From Mailhella massiliensis (lineage in GTDB: Bacteria > Desulfobacterota > Desulfovibrionia > Desulfovibrionales > Desulfovibrionaceae), in contig NZ_LT706942.1 in the NCBI RefSeq assembly GCF_900155525.1, positions 129,529 through 193,528 on the forward strand: a DNA stretch of 64,000 bases, given 5' to 3'. Shown here in pieces: positions 1-10,460 of the stretch (positions within the stretch are counted from its first letter, which is position 1; each line of letters starts with the position of its first letter). Position numbers and translations under genes: made by a program. The notes beneath the pieces are model-generated. The model saw nothing but the letters and a program-made list of their open reading frames with translations, was not told the DNA's origin and made no database searches.

Positions 1-34
1 TCACTGCCCCGTGGGGCTGGCGCTGGAACTGTGA
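1..34 (+). CDS. 3' end of an unidentified upstream gene (partial)
   Basis: The frame beginning at base 2 reads HCPVGLALEL and then stops at TGA 32-34. A rho-independent terminator follows at 72-94 on the same strand, which is what the end of a plus-strand transcript would look like. Only ten residues are visible, so no family can be named. The rest of the gene lies outside the window. Confidence 0.4.
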   Translation, partial: HCPVGLALEL

Positions 35-71
35 TGCCGGGGCGGCAATGCCGCCCTGCAGGGAAAAGAGC

Positions 72-94
72 GGCGGGCATCCCCCGCCTTTTTT
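72..94 (+). terminator. Rho-independent terminator of the upstream gene
   Basis: A GGCGGG / CCCGCC stem (72-77 with 83-88) has a five-base loop and is followed by six T at 89-94. It fits the end of the plus-strand gene that stops at 34. Confidence 0.7.
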
Positions 95-242
95 ACGCGA
101 AGGCGCGGGGGATGCGCGTTTTCCGCAGACCATGCGGAAAGCCTGCGTACGGATGCGGGAAATGTTCCCGCTGATGGACGGCTTTTTCCGAAAGATACGC
201 CGGAGAGGAAAGAATACTCCGGTGTACGTTGCCGCAGGTAAG

Positions 243-266
243 AAAAACGCCCTTCAGAGAAGGGCG
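243..266 (-). terminator. Second minus-strand terminator hairpin behind tRNA-His
   Basis: CGCCCTTC (248-255) pairs with GAAGGGCG (259-266). On the minus strand the stem runs into five T (243-247). It lies downstream of the tRNA-His terminator in the same orientation, so it looks like a back-up terminator. Confidence 0.6.
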
Positions 267-311
267 ACGTTGAGGAAGGAATATGAACGCTGAGCGCAGA
301 ACGCAGGGTAT

Positions 312-337
312 AAAAAAAGCCCCGATGGAATCGGGGC
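312..337 (-). terminator. Rho-independent terminator of tRNA-His
   Basis: GCCCCGAT (319-326) pairs with ATCGGGGC (330-337) across a three-base loop. On the minus strand the stem is followed by seven T (312-318). It begins only a few bases beyond the CCA end of the tRNA. Confidence 0.85.
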
Positions 338-343
338 GAAATA

Positions 344-420
344 TGGGGCGAATAACAGGGTTTGAACCTGCGACCCCCTGGGCCACAACCAGGTGCTCTG
401 CCAACTGAGCTATATTCGCC
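344..420 (-). tRNA. tRNA-His (anticodon GTG)
   Basis: Read on the minus strand, the sequence folds as a complete cloverleaf. It has a D stem GCTC/GAGC, an anticodon stem CCTGG/CCAGG with loop TTGTGGC (anticodon GTG), and a T arm with GGTTCAAA. The acceptor stem GCGAATA/TATTCGC is preceded by an encoded G(-1) at 420 and followed by discriminator C73 and an encoded CCA at 344-346. The G(-1):C73 pair is the histidine identity element, and both bases are in the DNA here. A terminator follows immediately. The gene is divergent from murA. Confidence 0.97.
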
Positions 421-495
421 GTGCAGAAAGAGTAATTATTCGATTGCCGGAAAATAGTCAAGCGTTTTTTTTGCAATCTTTTCGGAGGATGAAAT

Positions 496-1800
<1,305 letters not shown>

Positions 1801-1805
1801 TATCC

Positions 1806-1845
1806 GGCCTTTCCGGTGCGCCCGCGTATCGGAAAGGCCTTCTTC
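1806..1845 (+). terminator. Hairpin between murA and comEC
   Basis: GGCCTTTCCG (1806-1815) pairs with CGGAAAGGCC (1830-1839), followed by TTCTTC. It is a plausible but leaky terminator, because the T tract is broken and comEC begins at 1851 with no room for a separate promoter. Partial read-through from murA is likely. Confidence 0.5.
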
Positions 1846-1850
1846 GCCGT

Positions 1851-4520
1851 ATGAGAACACCGCCAGTTCTGCCGCCGCTGCTTTTCCGCCAGAAGCTTCT
1901 TCTCGCCGTTCTGGCCGGATCGGTTTTTCTGCGTGATGCGGCCCTGGGCGGCACGTTCTTCCTGCTGCTTCTTTTCGTGATGAAGAAAGGAGAAAGGCCG
2001 TCGCGTTTCGTGCTGCTCGCGGCGGCTTTTCTTATGGGGCTCGGCACGACCTTTCTGGCCGGTCCCGCGGCACCCCCCTGCCCGTCCTGGGCTTCCTTTC
2101 CCGGGAGAAGCATTCTGGCGGAAGGTCGTGTCGTTTCCGTCACGGGACTTCCCGGAGAAAGAGTACGCGTGCTTCTGGAAGGGCTTCGCCCTTTAGATGT
2201 TTTTCCTTTCATGACGGAGAAAACGGCCGAAGCTGTGAATATTGCTCTGGCGAAGAGGGAAGATGCGCCTTATGCCGGGCGCAGGAATTACCCCGGCCCG
2301 GTGGTGGAAGATGCCGCTTCTCCCCTGCGTGATCTTGTAAGCATGACGCTGGACAAGGGCGCGCTTGCCTGTGCGGGCCGTCCGGTTCAGGGCCAGACGC
2401 TGCGTGCGCTCATGCGCCTGTACCCTGTAAGCGGCAGCATCAATCCCGGCACAAGCGATATTGCCGCATACTGGGCGGACAGGGGAATATGGCACGGAGC
2501 CCGCCTGAACAGGAGCGGGGATTTTCCTGTTTTTCTGGAATTTGTGGAAGGAGAGGGATGGGCATACCGGGCCGTCCTTTTGCGGGAACGCTGGCGGACG
2601 ATGATGATACGCGCGCTTGCCGGTACGCAGGAGGGGGCTTTACATCAGGACGCTCCTGCGGAAGAGCGGATACCGGAAATGACGCAGGGGCAGGCCATGC
2701 TGACGGCGCTGCTTTTCGGGGATCGTTCTTATCTTGACCCGGAAACCGTGGATTTGTTCACCCGTGCCGGACTGGTACATTCCCTGGCGCTGTCCGGTCA
2801 GCATCTTGCTCTGGCGGCCATGGCGGGCGCGGCCTTCATGTTTCTGCTTTCCCGGGCGTGGCCGGAGCTTTTTCTGGTCAGGCCGAGGCGTATTCTGGTG
2901 GTTTCTGCCGGGATTCCCTTTGCCCTGGCGTATCTTTTTCTCGGCGGAGCGCCGTTTTCTCTCATCCGTGCCGCGTTCATGATGCTGGCTGCCGCCTTCT
3001 TTTTATGTCTGCGACGCTCCGTCGCTCCCATGGATGTGCTTTTCGCCGCCGCGTTTCTGCTTTTTCTCTGCCATCCGCTGGTGGCGTTTGATCTCTCCGC
3101 ACAGCTTTCCGTACTGGCCGTGGCGGGCATACTGCTTGTCATGCCGCTTGTTTCCGCCCTGCTCAGGCGCTTTCCTGCAAAGCCTCGGGGCAGAGGAAAA
3201 GCTCCTTTTTCTCTGATGCGCCGTGCGGTGCACGCTTCCATCCGCTGGTCGGGGAGCATGCTGCTGGTTTCCGTTGCGGCGCAGCTTGCCGTATTGCCCG
3301 TCGTCGTTTCCGTTTTCGGGGTGATCAGCCTCAACCTTTGGGCGAATCTTCTCTGGCTGCCGCTGCTGACCTTCATCACGTTGCCGTGTGCGGCGCTGGG
3401 ATTGACGCTGCTTGTCGTTTTCGGCCCGCAGCCCGTTTCCTCTCTGCTTTTCTCCGCAGCAGCCCTTCCGGCGGATGCGATGCTCCATCTTCTGGCATTT
3501 CTGGAACATGCCGGGCAGCTTTCCTTTATCCAGTGCCTGAGGCCGTCATCTGTAAGCGGGCTCGGTTATGGAGCCGTGCTGGTGGGGCTGGCCCTGGCGG
3601 CGCAGGCCGCGCTTTGCGGCAGGAAAGTGGAAAGCGTGGGAAAGAAGCTCCTCGCAGCAGGACTTCTGCTTCTGCCCGCCGGGCAGATTCCCGTATGGGC
3701 GGATGATATGCTCGCCCGGTATGAAGAGCGGGTCACCCTTACGGTTCTTGATGTGGGGCAGGGGCAGGCCGTGCTGCTGTCTTATCCGGGCGGCCGGGTG
3801 CTGGTGGATGGAGGTGGGGGCGGCTCTCCGTTTTTCGATGTGGGGCGCAGCATTGTTGCTCCCGTGCTTACGGCAGGAAGAATGCCGAGACTCGATGCCG
3901 TGTTCGTCAGCCATACGGACGCGGATCATGCCCGGGGGCTGCGCTGGATACTGGAGCATTTTCAGGTGGGCTGCCTTTACTGGTCGTTTTTTTCCGCCGC
4001 AGCCGACGATGAGGAAGGGGCGGCGCTGCGGGAAATCATACGCAGAAGAGGTATTCCCGAACGGGTGCTTTTCCGGGGAGATGCGCTGACGCTTTACGGC
4101 GATGTCCGCCTTGAAGTGGTCTGGCCGGATGAGGAGGCCCTGTATACGCTGCACCGGACGAAGGATCCGGACAACAACGAGGCATCTCTTGCGCTGCGCC
4201 TTGCAAGAGGCGGGGAGGGGCTGGCCATGCTTTGCGGCGACATGCCCTCCGACGCCCTGAGCCGCCTGGTGGAAACGGGGCAGAATCTTCAGGCTCAGGT
4301 GCTGGTGCTTCCCCATCACGGCGCGGCTTCCAGCCTGCAGACGGATTTTTACGATGCCGTAAGTCCGGATATGGCGCTGGCTTCGGCAGCGGCCTTTCAC
4401 CGTTTCGCCTTTCCCGGATGCAAGGTACGGGAAGAGATGGCGCTGCGGAATATCCCCCTGTACAGTACGTCGGAACTCGGCGCATTCAGCCTGACGTGGC
4501 GTGAGAGAAAACTGTTTTAG
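1851..4520 (+). CDS. comEC: ComEC/Rec2-family DNA-uptake channel protein
   Basis: This 889-residue protein has the three-part ComEC layout. The N-terminus is hydrophobic with a DUF4131-like extracytoplasmic segment (about residues 1-270). A competence-type multi-helix membrane domain follows (about 280-620; LVHSLALSGQHLAL and many hydrophobic helices). The C-terminal metallo-beta-lactamase-like domain (about 640-889) has VLDVGQGQAVLL, VDGGG, SHTDADHARG and LPHHGA. In known systems ComEC carries single-stranded DNA across the inner membrane during natural transformation, and the lactamase-fold domain may degrade the other strand. No other competence genes are visible here. The gene lies 50 bp behind murA and converges on the hydrogenase protease gene. 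The family call is firm. Whether the host is competent is unknown. Confidence 0.9.
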   Translation: MRTPPVLPPLLFRQKLLLAVLAGSVFLRDAALGGTFFLLLLFVMKKGERPSRFVLLAAAFLMGLGTTFLAGPAAPPCPSWASFPGRSILAEGRVVSVTGLPGERVRVLLEGLRPLDVFPFMTEKTAEAVNIALAKREDAPYAGRRNYPGPVVEDAASPLRDLVSMTLDKGALACAGRPVQGQTLRALMRLYPVSGSINPGTSDIAAYWADRGIWHGARLNRSGDFPVFLEFVEGEGWAYRAVLLRERWRTMMIRALAGTQEGALHQDAPAEERIPEMTQGQAMLTALLFGDRSYLDPETVDLFTRAGLVHSLALSGQHLALAAMAGAAFMFLLSRAWPELFLVRPRRILVVSAGIPFALAYLFLGGAPFSLIRAAFMMLAAAFFLCLRRSVAPMDVLFAAAFLLFLCHPLVAFDLSAQLSVLAVAGILLVMPLVSALLRRFPAKPRGRGKAPFSLMRRAVHASIRWSGSMLLVSVAAQLAVLPVVVSVFGVISLNLWANLLWLPLLTFITLPCAALGLTLLVVFGPQPVSSLLFSAAALPADAMLHLLAFLEHAGQLSFIQCLRPSSVSGLGYGAVLVGLALAAQAALCGRKVESVGKKLLAAGLLLLPAGQIPVWADDMLARYEERVTLTVLDVGQGQAVLLSYPGGRVLVDGGGGGSPFFDVGRSIVAPVLTAGRMPRLDAVFVSHTDADHARGLRWILEHFQVGCLYWSFFSAAADDEEGAALREIIRRRGIPERVLFRGDALTLYGDVRLEVVWPDEEALYTLHRTKDPDNNEASLALRLARGGEGLAMLCGDMPSDALSRLVETGQNLQAQVLVLPHHGAASSLQTDFYDAVSPDMALASAAAFHRFAFPGCKVREEMALRNIPLYSTSELGAFSLTWRERKLF

Positions 4521-4743
4521 GCGCTGCTTTTGTGCCGGAAGTTCTGGGGCAGGGCAGAAGCAGGGATGAAGCGGGGGGGGGAGGATACGCCCTCGGAAAA
4601 GCTGGCGATACGGAACCGCAGGAAGGCGATTTCGGGCATGTTGCGGATACAGTCGCCCTCCGGGGCTTGCCGTCGTGAAAAACGGGGCTGTACGGCTTTT
4701 ACAGAAGGTAAGGCGGTGCTTGGAAGCTGCGGGCCCGGGCAGG

Positions 4744-4781
4744 TTTTCCGTGCGGATACCCGATGCACTCCGCACGGAAAA
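4744..4781. terminator. Bidirectional terminator between comEC and hynD
   Basis: TTTTCCGTGCGG (4744-4755) pairs with CCGCACGGAAAA (4770-4781), with A/T tracts on both sides. It sits between two convergent genes, comEC ending at 4520 and the protease gene ending at 4812, and can serve both. Nothing else is recognisable in 4521-4811. Confidence 0.7.
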
Positions 4782-4811
4782 AGACTTTTCCGCCTTTTTG
4801 GGAAAACGGCG

Positions 4812-5294
4812 TTACTGCTTTTTACGGATCTCCACACCGAGACCGCGCAGCTCTTCCAGCAGGCGTTCCGCCAGCGTGGAGACTGCCTGCTCGCATACGG
4901 GGGAAAGCCCCACGGCCATGGCATGGTAGTCATAAGGTTCCATGCCGTAGACGACGCCTTCCGGTCTGTGGCCCAGCATGTCGCAGTAAATGAGCGTATC
5001 CACGAGGTCGGTCTGATGCAGGGAATCGCGGAAGCTCATGCTTTTGCGCAGGTCGTTGTCCGTGAGGCGGTACACGGTGCCGGGCCTGTCGCCTCCGAGC
5101 ACAGCGTCGAGCACATAGACGCGGTCGCACTGCAGAAGCGCATCCATGAGTCCTATGCCCAGCGTGCCGCCGTCGAGAAGCGTGACATGCCCGGGAAAGT
5201 CGAAGCGCTCGCGCAGCCATTCCAGAGCACGCACGCCAATGCCTTCATCGGTGAATAAAATATTGCCTACGCCGAGAATGAGAATGCGTTCCAT
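4812..5294 (-). CDS. hynD: [NiFe] hydrogenase maturation endopeptidase
   Basis: The protein belongs to the HyaD/HybD/HycI peptidase family (M52), which trims the C-terminal tail of the [NiFe] hydrogenase large subunit after nickel insertion. The start chosen gives 160 residues beginning MERILILGVGN. The family N-terminus with LGVGN, an acidic DEGIGV (nickel-ligand Glu/Asp) and LLDGGTLG is clear, and there is a second metal-site region around LDAVLGG. The longer open frame upstream to 5642 has no family similarity, and AGGAAG lies just before the chosen ATG. It follows hynB in the same direction but is separated by 278 bp and a terminator, so it may depend on read-through or a separate promoter. 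Confidence 0.92.
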   Translation of the reverse strand: MERILILGVGNILFTDEGIGVRALEWLRERFDFPGHVTLLDGGTLGIGLMDALLQCDRVYVLDAVLGGDRPGTVYRLTDNDLRKSMSFRDSLHQTDLVDTLIYCDMLGHRPEGVVYGMEPYDYHAMAVGLSPVCEQAVSTLAERLLEELRGLGVEIRKKQ

Positions 5295-5488
5295 AGCGCT
5301 TCCTGAGAAGGACGGTATCGGGTGTGGAAAGGGCGGAAGAAGGCCGCACGGGGCGGAATGTCGCGCTTTATGAGCGAGAGGGCATCGCGGCTTTTTCATG
5401 CCGGAGAGAAAAACTTCCGGGAAGCGCCGGGACAGCCTTTCGTCTTCTTCCTTGGGAGGAGGCCGGTAGTTCGTAAGGGGCCGCCTTT

Positions 5489-5529
5489 CAAAAAAAGACC
5501 GAAGAAGCGGAAGAGCCGTTTCTTCGGTC
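5489..5529 (-). terminator. Terminator between hynB and hynD
   Basis: GACCGAAGAA (5497-5506) pairs with TTCTTCGGTC (5520-5529). On the minus strand a run of seven to eight T (5489-5496) follows. It lies 44 bp past the hynB stop and should reduce transcription into the protease gene. Confidence 0.85.
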
Positions 5530-5572
5530 GCATAAAGGGGAAGCCGGGGAGCCGCAGCTCCCCGGAACATGG

Positions 5573-7252
5573 TTACAGAACCCTGAAGTCGTAGCCCTGA
5601 TTGGTGCGGCCGTCGATGACGTGCACGCCGCAGGCGATGCACGGGTCGAAGGAGTGCACGGTACGCAGGATTTCCACCGGGCGCTTGGGATCGGCCACAG
5701 GAGTGCCCACGAGAGCGGCTTCCACGGCGGAGAGCTTGCCTTCGGCGCAGCGTGGGCCGAGGTTCCAGGTAGAGGGCACCACAAGCTGGAAGTTGGCGAT
5801 CTTGCCCTTTTCGATGACCAGCCAGTGCGACAGACCGCCGCGCGGCGCATGGACGAAGCCCACGCCTTCGGCATTCTGAGGAATCTGCGTGTTGATGCAG
5901 ATCTTTTCGTCGCCCTTGGCGATGTTGTCTTCGAGTTCTTGGAGCCAGTTGCCGATGCCGTTGGCCACCACCACGGCTTCCACACCGCGTGCGGCGGTGC
6001 GGCCCAGGGTGGAGAAGAGCGCTTCAGGGCCGACGTTCAGGGCCTTGAGCACGGTATCCACGGTGGAGGTGACGAGCTTGTCGCCCTGGGCGTAGGAAAT
6101 GAGCATCTGGGCCAGAGGGCCGGTTTCCACGGCATGGCCGTCGTAGCGCGGAGCCTTCATCCAGGAATAGCGGTCCGTATCGCCGAGCTTGGTGAACTTG
6201 GGGTCGGTCACGCCCTTGTAGGGGGTGCGGGCCTCTTCGCCTTCATACCAGCTGTGGCGGACGTGCTCGGAAATCTTCGAGGGATCGAGGGGCAGCACGT
6301 TGGAGAGATCGCGGTTGTAGATGACACCGGGCTTGAGCATGCGCGTGGTGAGGTCGCGTTCCTTGCCCGGGAATTCGCCGAAGTCCATGTAGTCGGAAAC
6401 GCCTCCGCCGATGGAAGCCCAGTCCTTGTAGGCTCCGGCCACCAGCAGAAGATCGGGAATGTAGACCTGTTCCACAAAGGTGCGGGCCTTCTGGTACAGG
6501 CTCTTGAACAGCGCGATGGTGTCGGGCCTCAGGGCATTGTAGCAGGTGACGCCGCCGGCGATGAGGAACTGCGGATGCGGGTTTTTCGCTCCGAATACGG
6601 CCGTGGCACGGGCGATTTCCACCTGAACGCGCAGCGCTTCCAGGTAATGGGCCGTGGCCACGAGGTTGGCTTCGGGTTCCAGATAGTAGGAGGGGTGTCC
6701 GCCCAGGAAGTAGGCGTTGGTGAAGGGGCCGAGCTGGCCGCTTTCCACCAGAGCCTTCACCTTGGCCTGCACGGCGCGCAGTTCTTCCTCACTGGTGGGA
6801 CGCGGGGAAATGGAGGCGTTCAGCTTGGCGGCCTTGGCCGGATCGGCCTGAAGGGCGGAAGCCACGTCCACGAAGTCCAGCGCGTGCAGGTGATAGAAGT
6901 GCACCACATGGTCGTGCAGATTCTGCATGCCCAGCACCAGGTTGCGGATCAGCGAGGCGTTGCGGGGAATTTCGATCTGCATGGCGTCTTCCAGCGCGCG
7001 GGTGGACGCCAGGGCGTGGGTGTAGGTGCATACGCCGCAGGTACGGGCGGTGAAGAACTGGGCGTCGCGCGGATCGCGGCCCTTGAGGATGGTTTCCAGC
7101 CCGCGGAACAGGGTGGAGCAGCTTCTCGCGTCTTTGACGCGTCCGTTTTCCACTTCCACTTCAATGCGGAGATGGCCCTCGATACGGGTCAGCGGGTCCA
7201 CCACGATGGGACCGGTATAGGAACTCTGAGGAGTGGTTTTTGCTTCGCTCAT
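5573..7252 (-). CDS. hynB: Periplasmic [NiFe] hydrogenase, large (catalytic) subunit
   Basis: The large subunit holds the Ni-Fe(CN)2CO site that oxidises or makes H2. The 559-residue protein shows both nickel-binding motifs. The N-terminal RTCGVCTYTHA has Cys72 and Cys75. The C-terminal DPCIACGVH has Cys538 and Cys541. The 15 residues after His544 are the tail removed by the maturation protease. PLTRIEGHLRIEVE is the usual N-terminal family signature. All four nickel ligands are cysteine, so this is a [NiFe] and not a [NiFeSe] enzyme. It lies 14 bp behind hynA, and no good ribosome site precedes the ATG, which suggests translational coupling. It has no signal peptide of its own. It should be exported with HynA through the Tat system. 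Confidence 0.96.
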   Translation of the reverse strand: MSEAKTTPQSSYTGPIVVDPLTRIEGHLRIEVEVENGRVKDARSCSTLFRGLETILKGRDPRDAQFFTARTCGVCTYTHALASTRALEDAMQIEIPRNASLIRNLVLGMQNLHDHVVHFYHLHALDFVDVASALQADPAKAAKLNASISPRPTSEEELRAVQAKVKALVESGQLGPFTNAYFLGGHPSYYLEPEANLVATAHYLEALRVQVEIARATAVFGAKNPHPQFLIAGGVTCYNALRPDTIALFKSLYQKARTFVEQVYIPDLLLVAGAYKDWASIGGGVSDYMDFGEFPGKERDLTTRMLKPGVIYNRDLSNVLPLDPSKISEHVRHSWYEGEEARTPYKGVTDPKFTKLGDTDRYSWMKAPRYDGHAVETGPLAQMLISYAQGDKLVTSTVDTVLKALNVGPEALFSTLGRTAARGVEAVVVANGIGNWLQELEDNIAKGDEKICINTQIPQNAEGVGFVHAPRGGLSHWLVIEKGKIANFQLVVPSTWNLGPRCAEGKLSAVEAALVGTPVADPKRPVEILRTVHSFDPCIACGVHVIDGRTNQGYDFRVL

Positions 7253-7266
7253 GGTGGCATTACTCG

Positions 7267-8217
7267 CTAGTTTTCAAAGAAGGGGGTCATCTTGTCCCAG
7301 AAGTTCGGTTCGGAACAGCCGATGCAGGGGTGTCCGGCGGCCACGGGCCAGTTCACGTCGTTGAACAGGGCCTTGGGGCAGTTGTTGTACGTCACCGGGC
7401 CCTTGCAGCCGAGCTTGTAGAGGCACCAGCCCTTGCTGGCTTCCTCGGAATCGAAGGAGGGGGCGAATTCCCCGGCTTCGAAGTGAGGCAGGCGTTCGCA
7501 CAGTTCGTGCACGGTGTGGCCGAAGAAGATCTTCGGGCGGTTCAGAGCGTCAAGTTCCAGCTTCATGCCGGCAAGCACGGCGGCAATGGTACCCACGAGG
7601 TTGAGGGGGTTGGGCGGGCAGCCGGGAACATTGATGGCCTTGATGCCGAGATCGGCGAAGCAGTCGTTCACGCCCTTGCAGCCGGAAGGGTTGGGCGCGG
7701 CCGAGGGAATGCCGCCGAAGCAGGCGCAGGTGCCGTAGGAGATGACGGCCTTGGCCCCGGGCAGCACTTCCTTGTTGATGGCGTACATGGTCTTGCCGCC
7801 GATGGTGCCGTAGAGCCCGTCCATGGCGGTGGGGATGGCGCCTTCCACGATGCAGACATAACCGTTGGGATTCTTCATGGCCTGATGCAGGGCATCTTCC
7901 GCAGCTTCACCGGCGGCGGCCATGATGGTTTCCTGGTAGTCGAGGGAAATGGTGTCGAGAATGAGCTCGTCGATATAGGGCTTGCTGGAGCGCAGGAGCG
8001 CTTCCGTGCAGCCCGTGCATTCCGCGTCGTGCAGGTAGATGACGGCGGGGCGTGCGGCGGACGTGAGAGCCTTGGCCAGGCGGGGCGCAAACGCGGGCCC
8101 CATGCCCATGGCGACAGCCACAGTGGAACAGAATTTCAGAAAGTCGCGGCGCGATACGCCCCGTTTTTCAAGGCGTTCTTCCGCGCCTTCTTTCCCCAGA
8201 CCGATGGAGATTTGCAT
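7267..8217 (-). CDS. hynA: Periplasmic [NiFe] hydrogenase, small (iron-sulfur) subunit
   Basis: The small subunit passes electrons from the Ni-Fe site through three Fe-S clusters to periplasmic cytochrome c3. The start at 8217 gives 316 residues and places AGGAGG 7 bp upstream. The longer frame to 8328 lacks this. Residues 22-29 form a Tat motif (SRRDFLKF), followed by a hydrophobic stretch and [10 protein letters not shown]. Cluster ligands are visible in [36 protein letters not shown] and HPCIGCSEP. The protein ends at FFEN with no C-terminal membrane helix, so it is the soluble periplasmic type typical of Desulfovibrio and not the HyaA membrane-anchored type. A likely promoter is present at 8356-8384. 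Confidence 0.96.
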   Translation of the reverse strand: MQISIGLGKEGAEERLEKRGVSRRDFLKFCSTVAVAMGMGPAFAPRLAKALTSAARPAVIYLHDAECTGCTEALLRSSKPYIDELILDTISLDYQETIMAAAGEAAEDALHQAMKNPNGYVCIVEGAIPTAMDGLYGTIGGKTMYAINKEVLPGAKAVISYGTCACFGGIPSAAPNPSGCKGVNDCFADLGIKAINVPGCPPNPLNLVGTIAAVLAGMKLELDALNRPKIFFGHTVHELCERLPHFEAGEFAPSFDSEEASKGWCLYKLGCKGPVTYNNCPKALFNDVNWPVAAGHPCIGCSEPNFWDKMTPFFEN

Positions 8218-8355
8218 AAGGCCCTCCTGGCGCTGACATACAGGATTTGTCCGCGAAAGCTTCCATGGCGGCGGGAAGGTCGCGGCTTTTGCCGACATCA
8301 TAACACAGAAAGTCATGCGCGGGCGCATGAGCTTCTTCTGGTATCAGTTTATGAA

Positions 8356-8384
8356 AGTCTACCATCACAGTTGGGGCAGGTCAA
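8356..8384 (-). promoter_or_regulatory. Putative sigma-70 promoter of hynAB
   Basis: On the minus strand TTGACC (8384-8379) and TAGACT (8361-8356) are separated by exactly 17 bp. The site is about 140 bp upstream of the hynA start. The -35 box is good and the -10 box is moderate. Confidence 0.5.
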
Positions 8385-8706
8385 CCGAAGAGAACTTTTT
8401 TTCTCAAGAAATGATAGAAAAATCACATGGTTCCATACATCATGCAAGGTGCGTGCAAGTGTGGGAGATGACAGCCTTTTTCCTTCTCTCCGAAGCAGGG
8501 GGGAAGGGAAGAACTTCTTTGCGGCGAAGATTTTTTTGCACGGATTCTCTTGGGCGGGAACAAAAGTACGCGGATGCCCTCCCTCTGCCGGAAGGCGCCT
8601 GCGAAAAAGCGCAGCGCACGGCGAGAGGCGGAGCGTCTCCGGGGCAGCGCCTCCCGGGGCGCCGTGCTTTTTTCCGAAGAGAACCGGAGGTGCTCTTCGG
8701 AAGAGG
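8385..8706. other. Non-coding region between the glycosyltransferase and hydrogenase genes
   Basis: No gene is visible. The region is AT-richer near 8390-8450 (hydrogenase promoter side). It contains a GCACGGCG / CGCCGTGC hairpin (8616-8623 with 8660-8667) followed by six T, oriented as a plus-strand terminator although no plus-strand gene precedes it. A second stem, CCGAAGAG / CTCTTCGG, at 8674-8700 lies just beyond the glycosyltransferase stop. Confidence 0.5.
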
Positions 8707-9756
8707 TCAGTCTTGCGCGGCGGCCTTGCCTGCGAGCATGTTTTTCAGCTCATCCAGCATACGCTGCGGCGCAATGCCCGTGATGCAGGCGTTCGCCTTC
8801 GGGCAGGATCCTGCGCCGTGTAGGGAACAGGGGCGGCAGGGCATGTCGAGCTGCACCACGCGATCCTTTTCTCCCGAGGGGAAGAAGCCCCATTCCCGGC
8901 AGGTGGGGCCGAACATGGCAAGTACGGGCGTTCCCACGGCCGTGGCGATGTGCATGGGACCGGAATCACCGGTGACGAGGGCGTCGGCGGCTCCCGTAAG
9001 CGCGCACAGTTCCCGCAGGTTCGTCTTTCCGATGAAGCTGCGCTTTTGCTCCTCCTCGGGCAGTCCGTCGCCGATGCCCACCCAGAAAAAGGCGATATTC
9101 GCTTCCTCCAGCAGTCGGGCGAACGCCAGCCATGTCCCCATGGGCCAGCTTTTGGCGGCATGGGTGGCAAAGGGGTGCAGCGCCACCAGCGGAGCGCCGT
9201 CCCGCCGAAGAGGCGCAAGCCGATCTTCGGCCCGGGCCTGTTCCTCTTCCGAGAGAAAGATGCACGGCCTCAGCTCTTCGGCCGGGGGAACGTCCTTCTT
9301 GTCGTACAGGCCGATGGCGTAACGCTGGGGAACATTGTAGCGGCGCAGCTCTTCTCCGAAAAATTTTCCCTTGCTCCATAAGAAGATGCGCCTTGCCAGC
9401 GACATCTTGTTGTAGCAGATGATGGCGTCGCGCCAGATGCGCGCCAGCATGGCGGAACGAAGATTGCGGTGCAGATCGAGCAGGGGGCTGTCGCGGTATT
9501 TTTCCATGATGCCCCGGAAGGTCATGGCCTGCGCCTGACCGTGCAGATCGTCTTCATCGAAGCCGATGACGTTGTGCACCGCCGGGTGATGGTCGAAAAG
9601 GGGCTCGAACGCTTCTTTGGTAATGACCGTGAACTTCGTGCCGTGCTTTTTGTACCAGTCGAGAAGAACACCCGTGGTGAGCACCACGTCGCCCATGGAG
9701 CTGAACCGTACCGCCACCATGTGCCTGTTGCTGATCCGGGAAGAGTAGCGTGCCAT
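8707..9756 (-). CDS. Glycosyltransferase family 9 (heptosyltransferase-like)
   Basis: The protein resembles ADP-heptose:LPS heptosyltransferases, which add heptose to the lipopolysaccharide inner core at the cytoplasmic face of the inner membrane. The start at 9756 gives 349 residues, the usual size. VRFSSMGDVVLTTGVL is the N-terminal nucleotide-sugar fold motif. The C-terminal half has LHPFATHAAKSWP, LVTGDSGPMHIATAVGTPVLAMFGPT (the donor-binding signature) and CRPCSLHGAGSC. The longer frame to 9933 has no similarity, and AGGCAGG precedes the chosen ATG. No other LPS genes are adjacent, so which heptose transfer it makes (WaaC, WaaF or WaaQ type) cannot be decided. Confidence 0.87.
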   Translation of the reverse strand: MARYSSRISNRHMVAVRFSSMGDVVLTTGVLLDWYKKHGTKFTVITKEAFEPLFDHHPAVHNVIGFDEDDLHGQAQAMTFRGIMEKYRDSPLLDLHRNLRSAMLARIWRDAIICYNKMSLARRIFLWSKGKFFGEELRRYNVPQRYAIGLYDKKDVPPAEELRPCIFLSEEEQARAEDRLAPLRRDGAPLVALHPFATHAAKSWPMGTWLAFARLLEEANIAFFWVGIGDGLPEEEQKRSFIGKTNLRELCALTGAADALVTGDSGPMHIATAVGTPVLAMFGPTCREWGFFPSGEKDRVVQLDMPCRPCSLHGAGSCPKANACITGIAPQRMLDELKNMLAGKAAAQD

Positions 9757-10402
9757 GATACCTGCCTGTGGAAAAAGTGCCTTGCGTATCGCGGGAATGT
9801 CCGGGCCTGCCGTATTGTTGCAGGGATTCGGAGAGGACCGGGCATGTTTTTTTGTATGTTCCCCGCAAGGGCGCGTCAACCGCTTCTTGCGGGCCTGTCG
9901 ACGTGCCGGGGGGCTGCGCAGCCTCTGCGGCATGGCCGTGCCTGTCGGAAAGGGGAAAGGCTGCCGGCGCGGGGCGGCTGCGCGGCATCGGTTGCCGGAT
10001 TTCGGCCGAGGCTCCCGTCTTTTTCGGGACCCGTCAGAGAAGGCACGAGTCTGTGTTTTCCTTCTCGCAGACCGTTTTTTCTCCGGGACTTCTCAGGGTC
10101 ATGCTCGGCGGCCCGGTTCACGGGAATAAAGCAGGCCCGGTGTCGTCATGAGGAGAACCGGTGCAGAAAGCTGGAGCCTTTTTCCGTGGTGCTGCACCGC
10201 CCGAGGCATTTTTCTGTGCCGGAGAGCATGGTTTTTGTCGCCGGAGGGGCATCCCTTTCCTCCATGCCCGAGGGAAGGGACTCCAGTCTTTTCTTGAGGA
10301 GCGACGCGGGGATGCGCTCTGGACGGAGCATCCCTTCCGGGACAGGTTGCCGGGGAGCGGGGAACGTTTTTTGCCGGTTCCGGTTCGGATGTGAAGAAAA
10401 GG
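9757..10402. other. Non-coding gap of about 650 bp
   Basis: Both strands were inspected. The open frames here are short, arginine- and proline-rich and lack family features or convincing ribosome sites. No RNA gene or repeat was recognised. Confidence 0.5.
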
Positions 10403-10432
10403 CAGGCCCGGGCGCATCGGCGTCCGGGCCTG
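10403..10432 (-). terminator. Terminator of upp
   Basis: CAGGCCCGG (10403-10411) pairs with CCGGGCCTG (10424-10432). On the minus strand it is followed by CCTTTTCTT. It starts 29 bp past the upp stop codon. Confidence 0.75.
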
Positions 10433-10460
10433 TTCGGAAAAGTTCTGCCGGAGGGAGGGC

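Noticed and set aside
4530..5258. 242-codon plus-strand frame after comEC
   Set aside because: It has no family features, spans the terminator and is antisense to the hydrogenase protease gene.
5621..7270. 549-codon open frame opposite hynB
   Set aside because: Antisense shadow of the hydrogenase large subunit. No ribosome site or domain.
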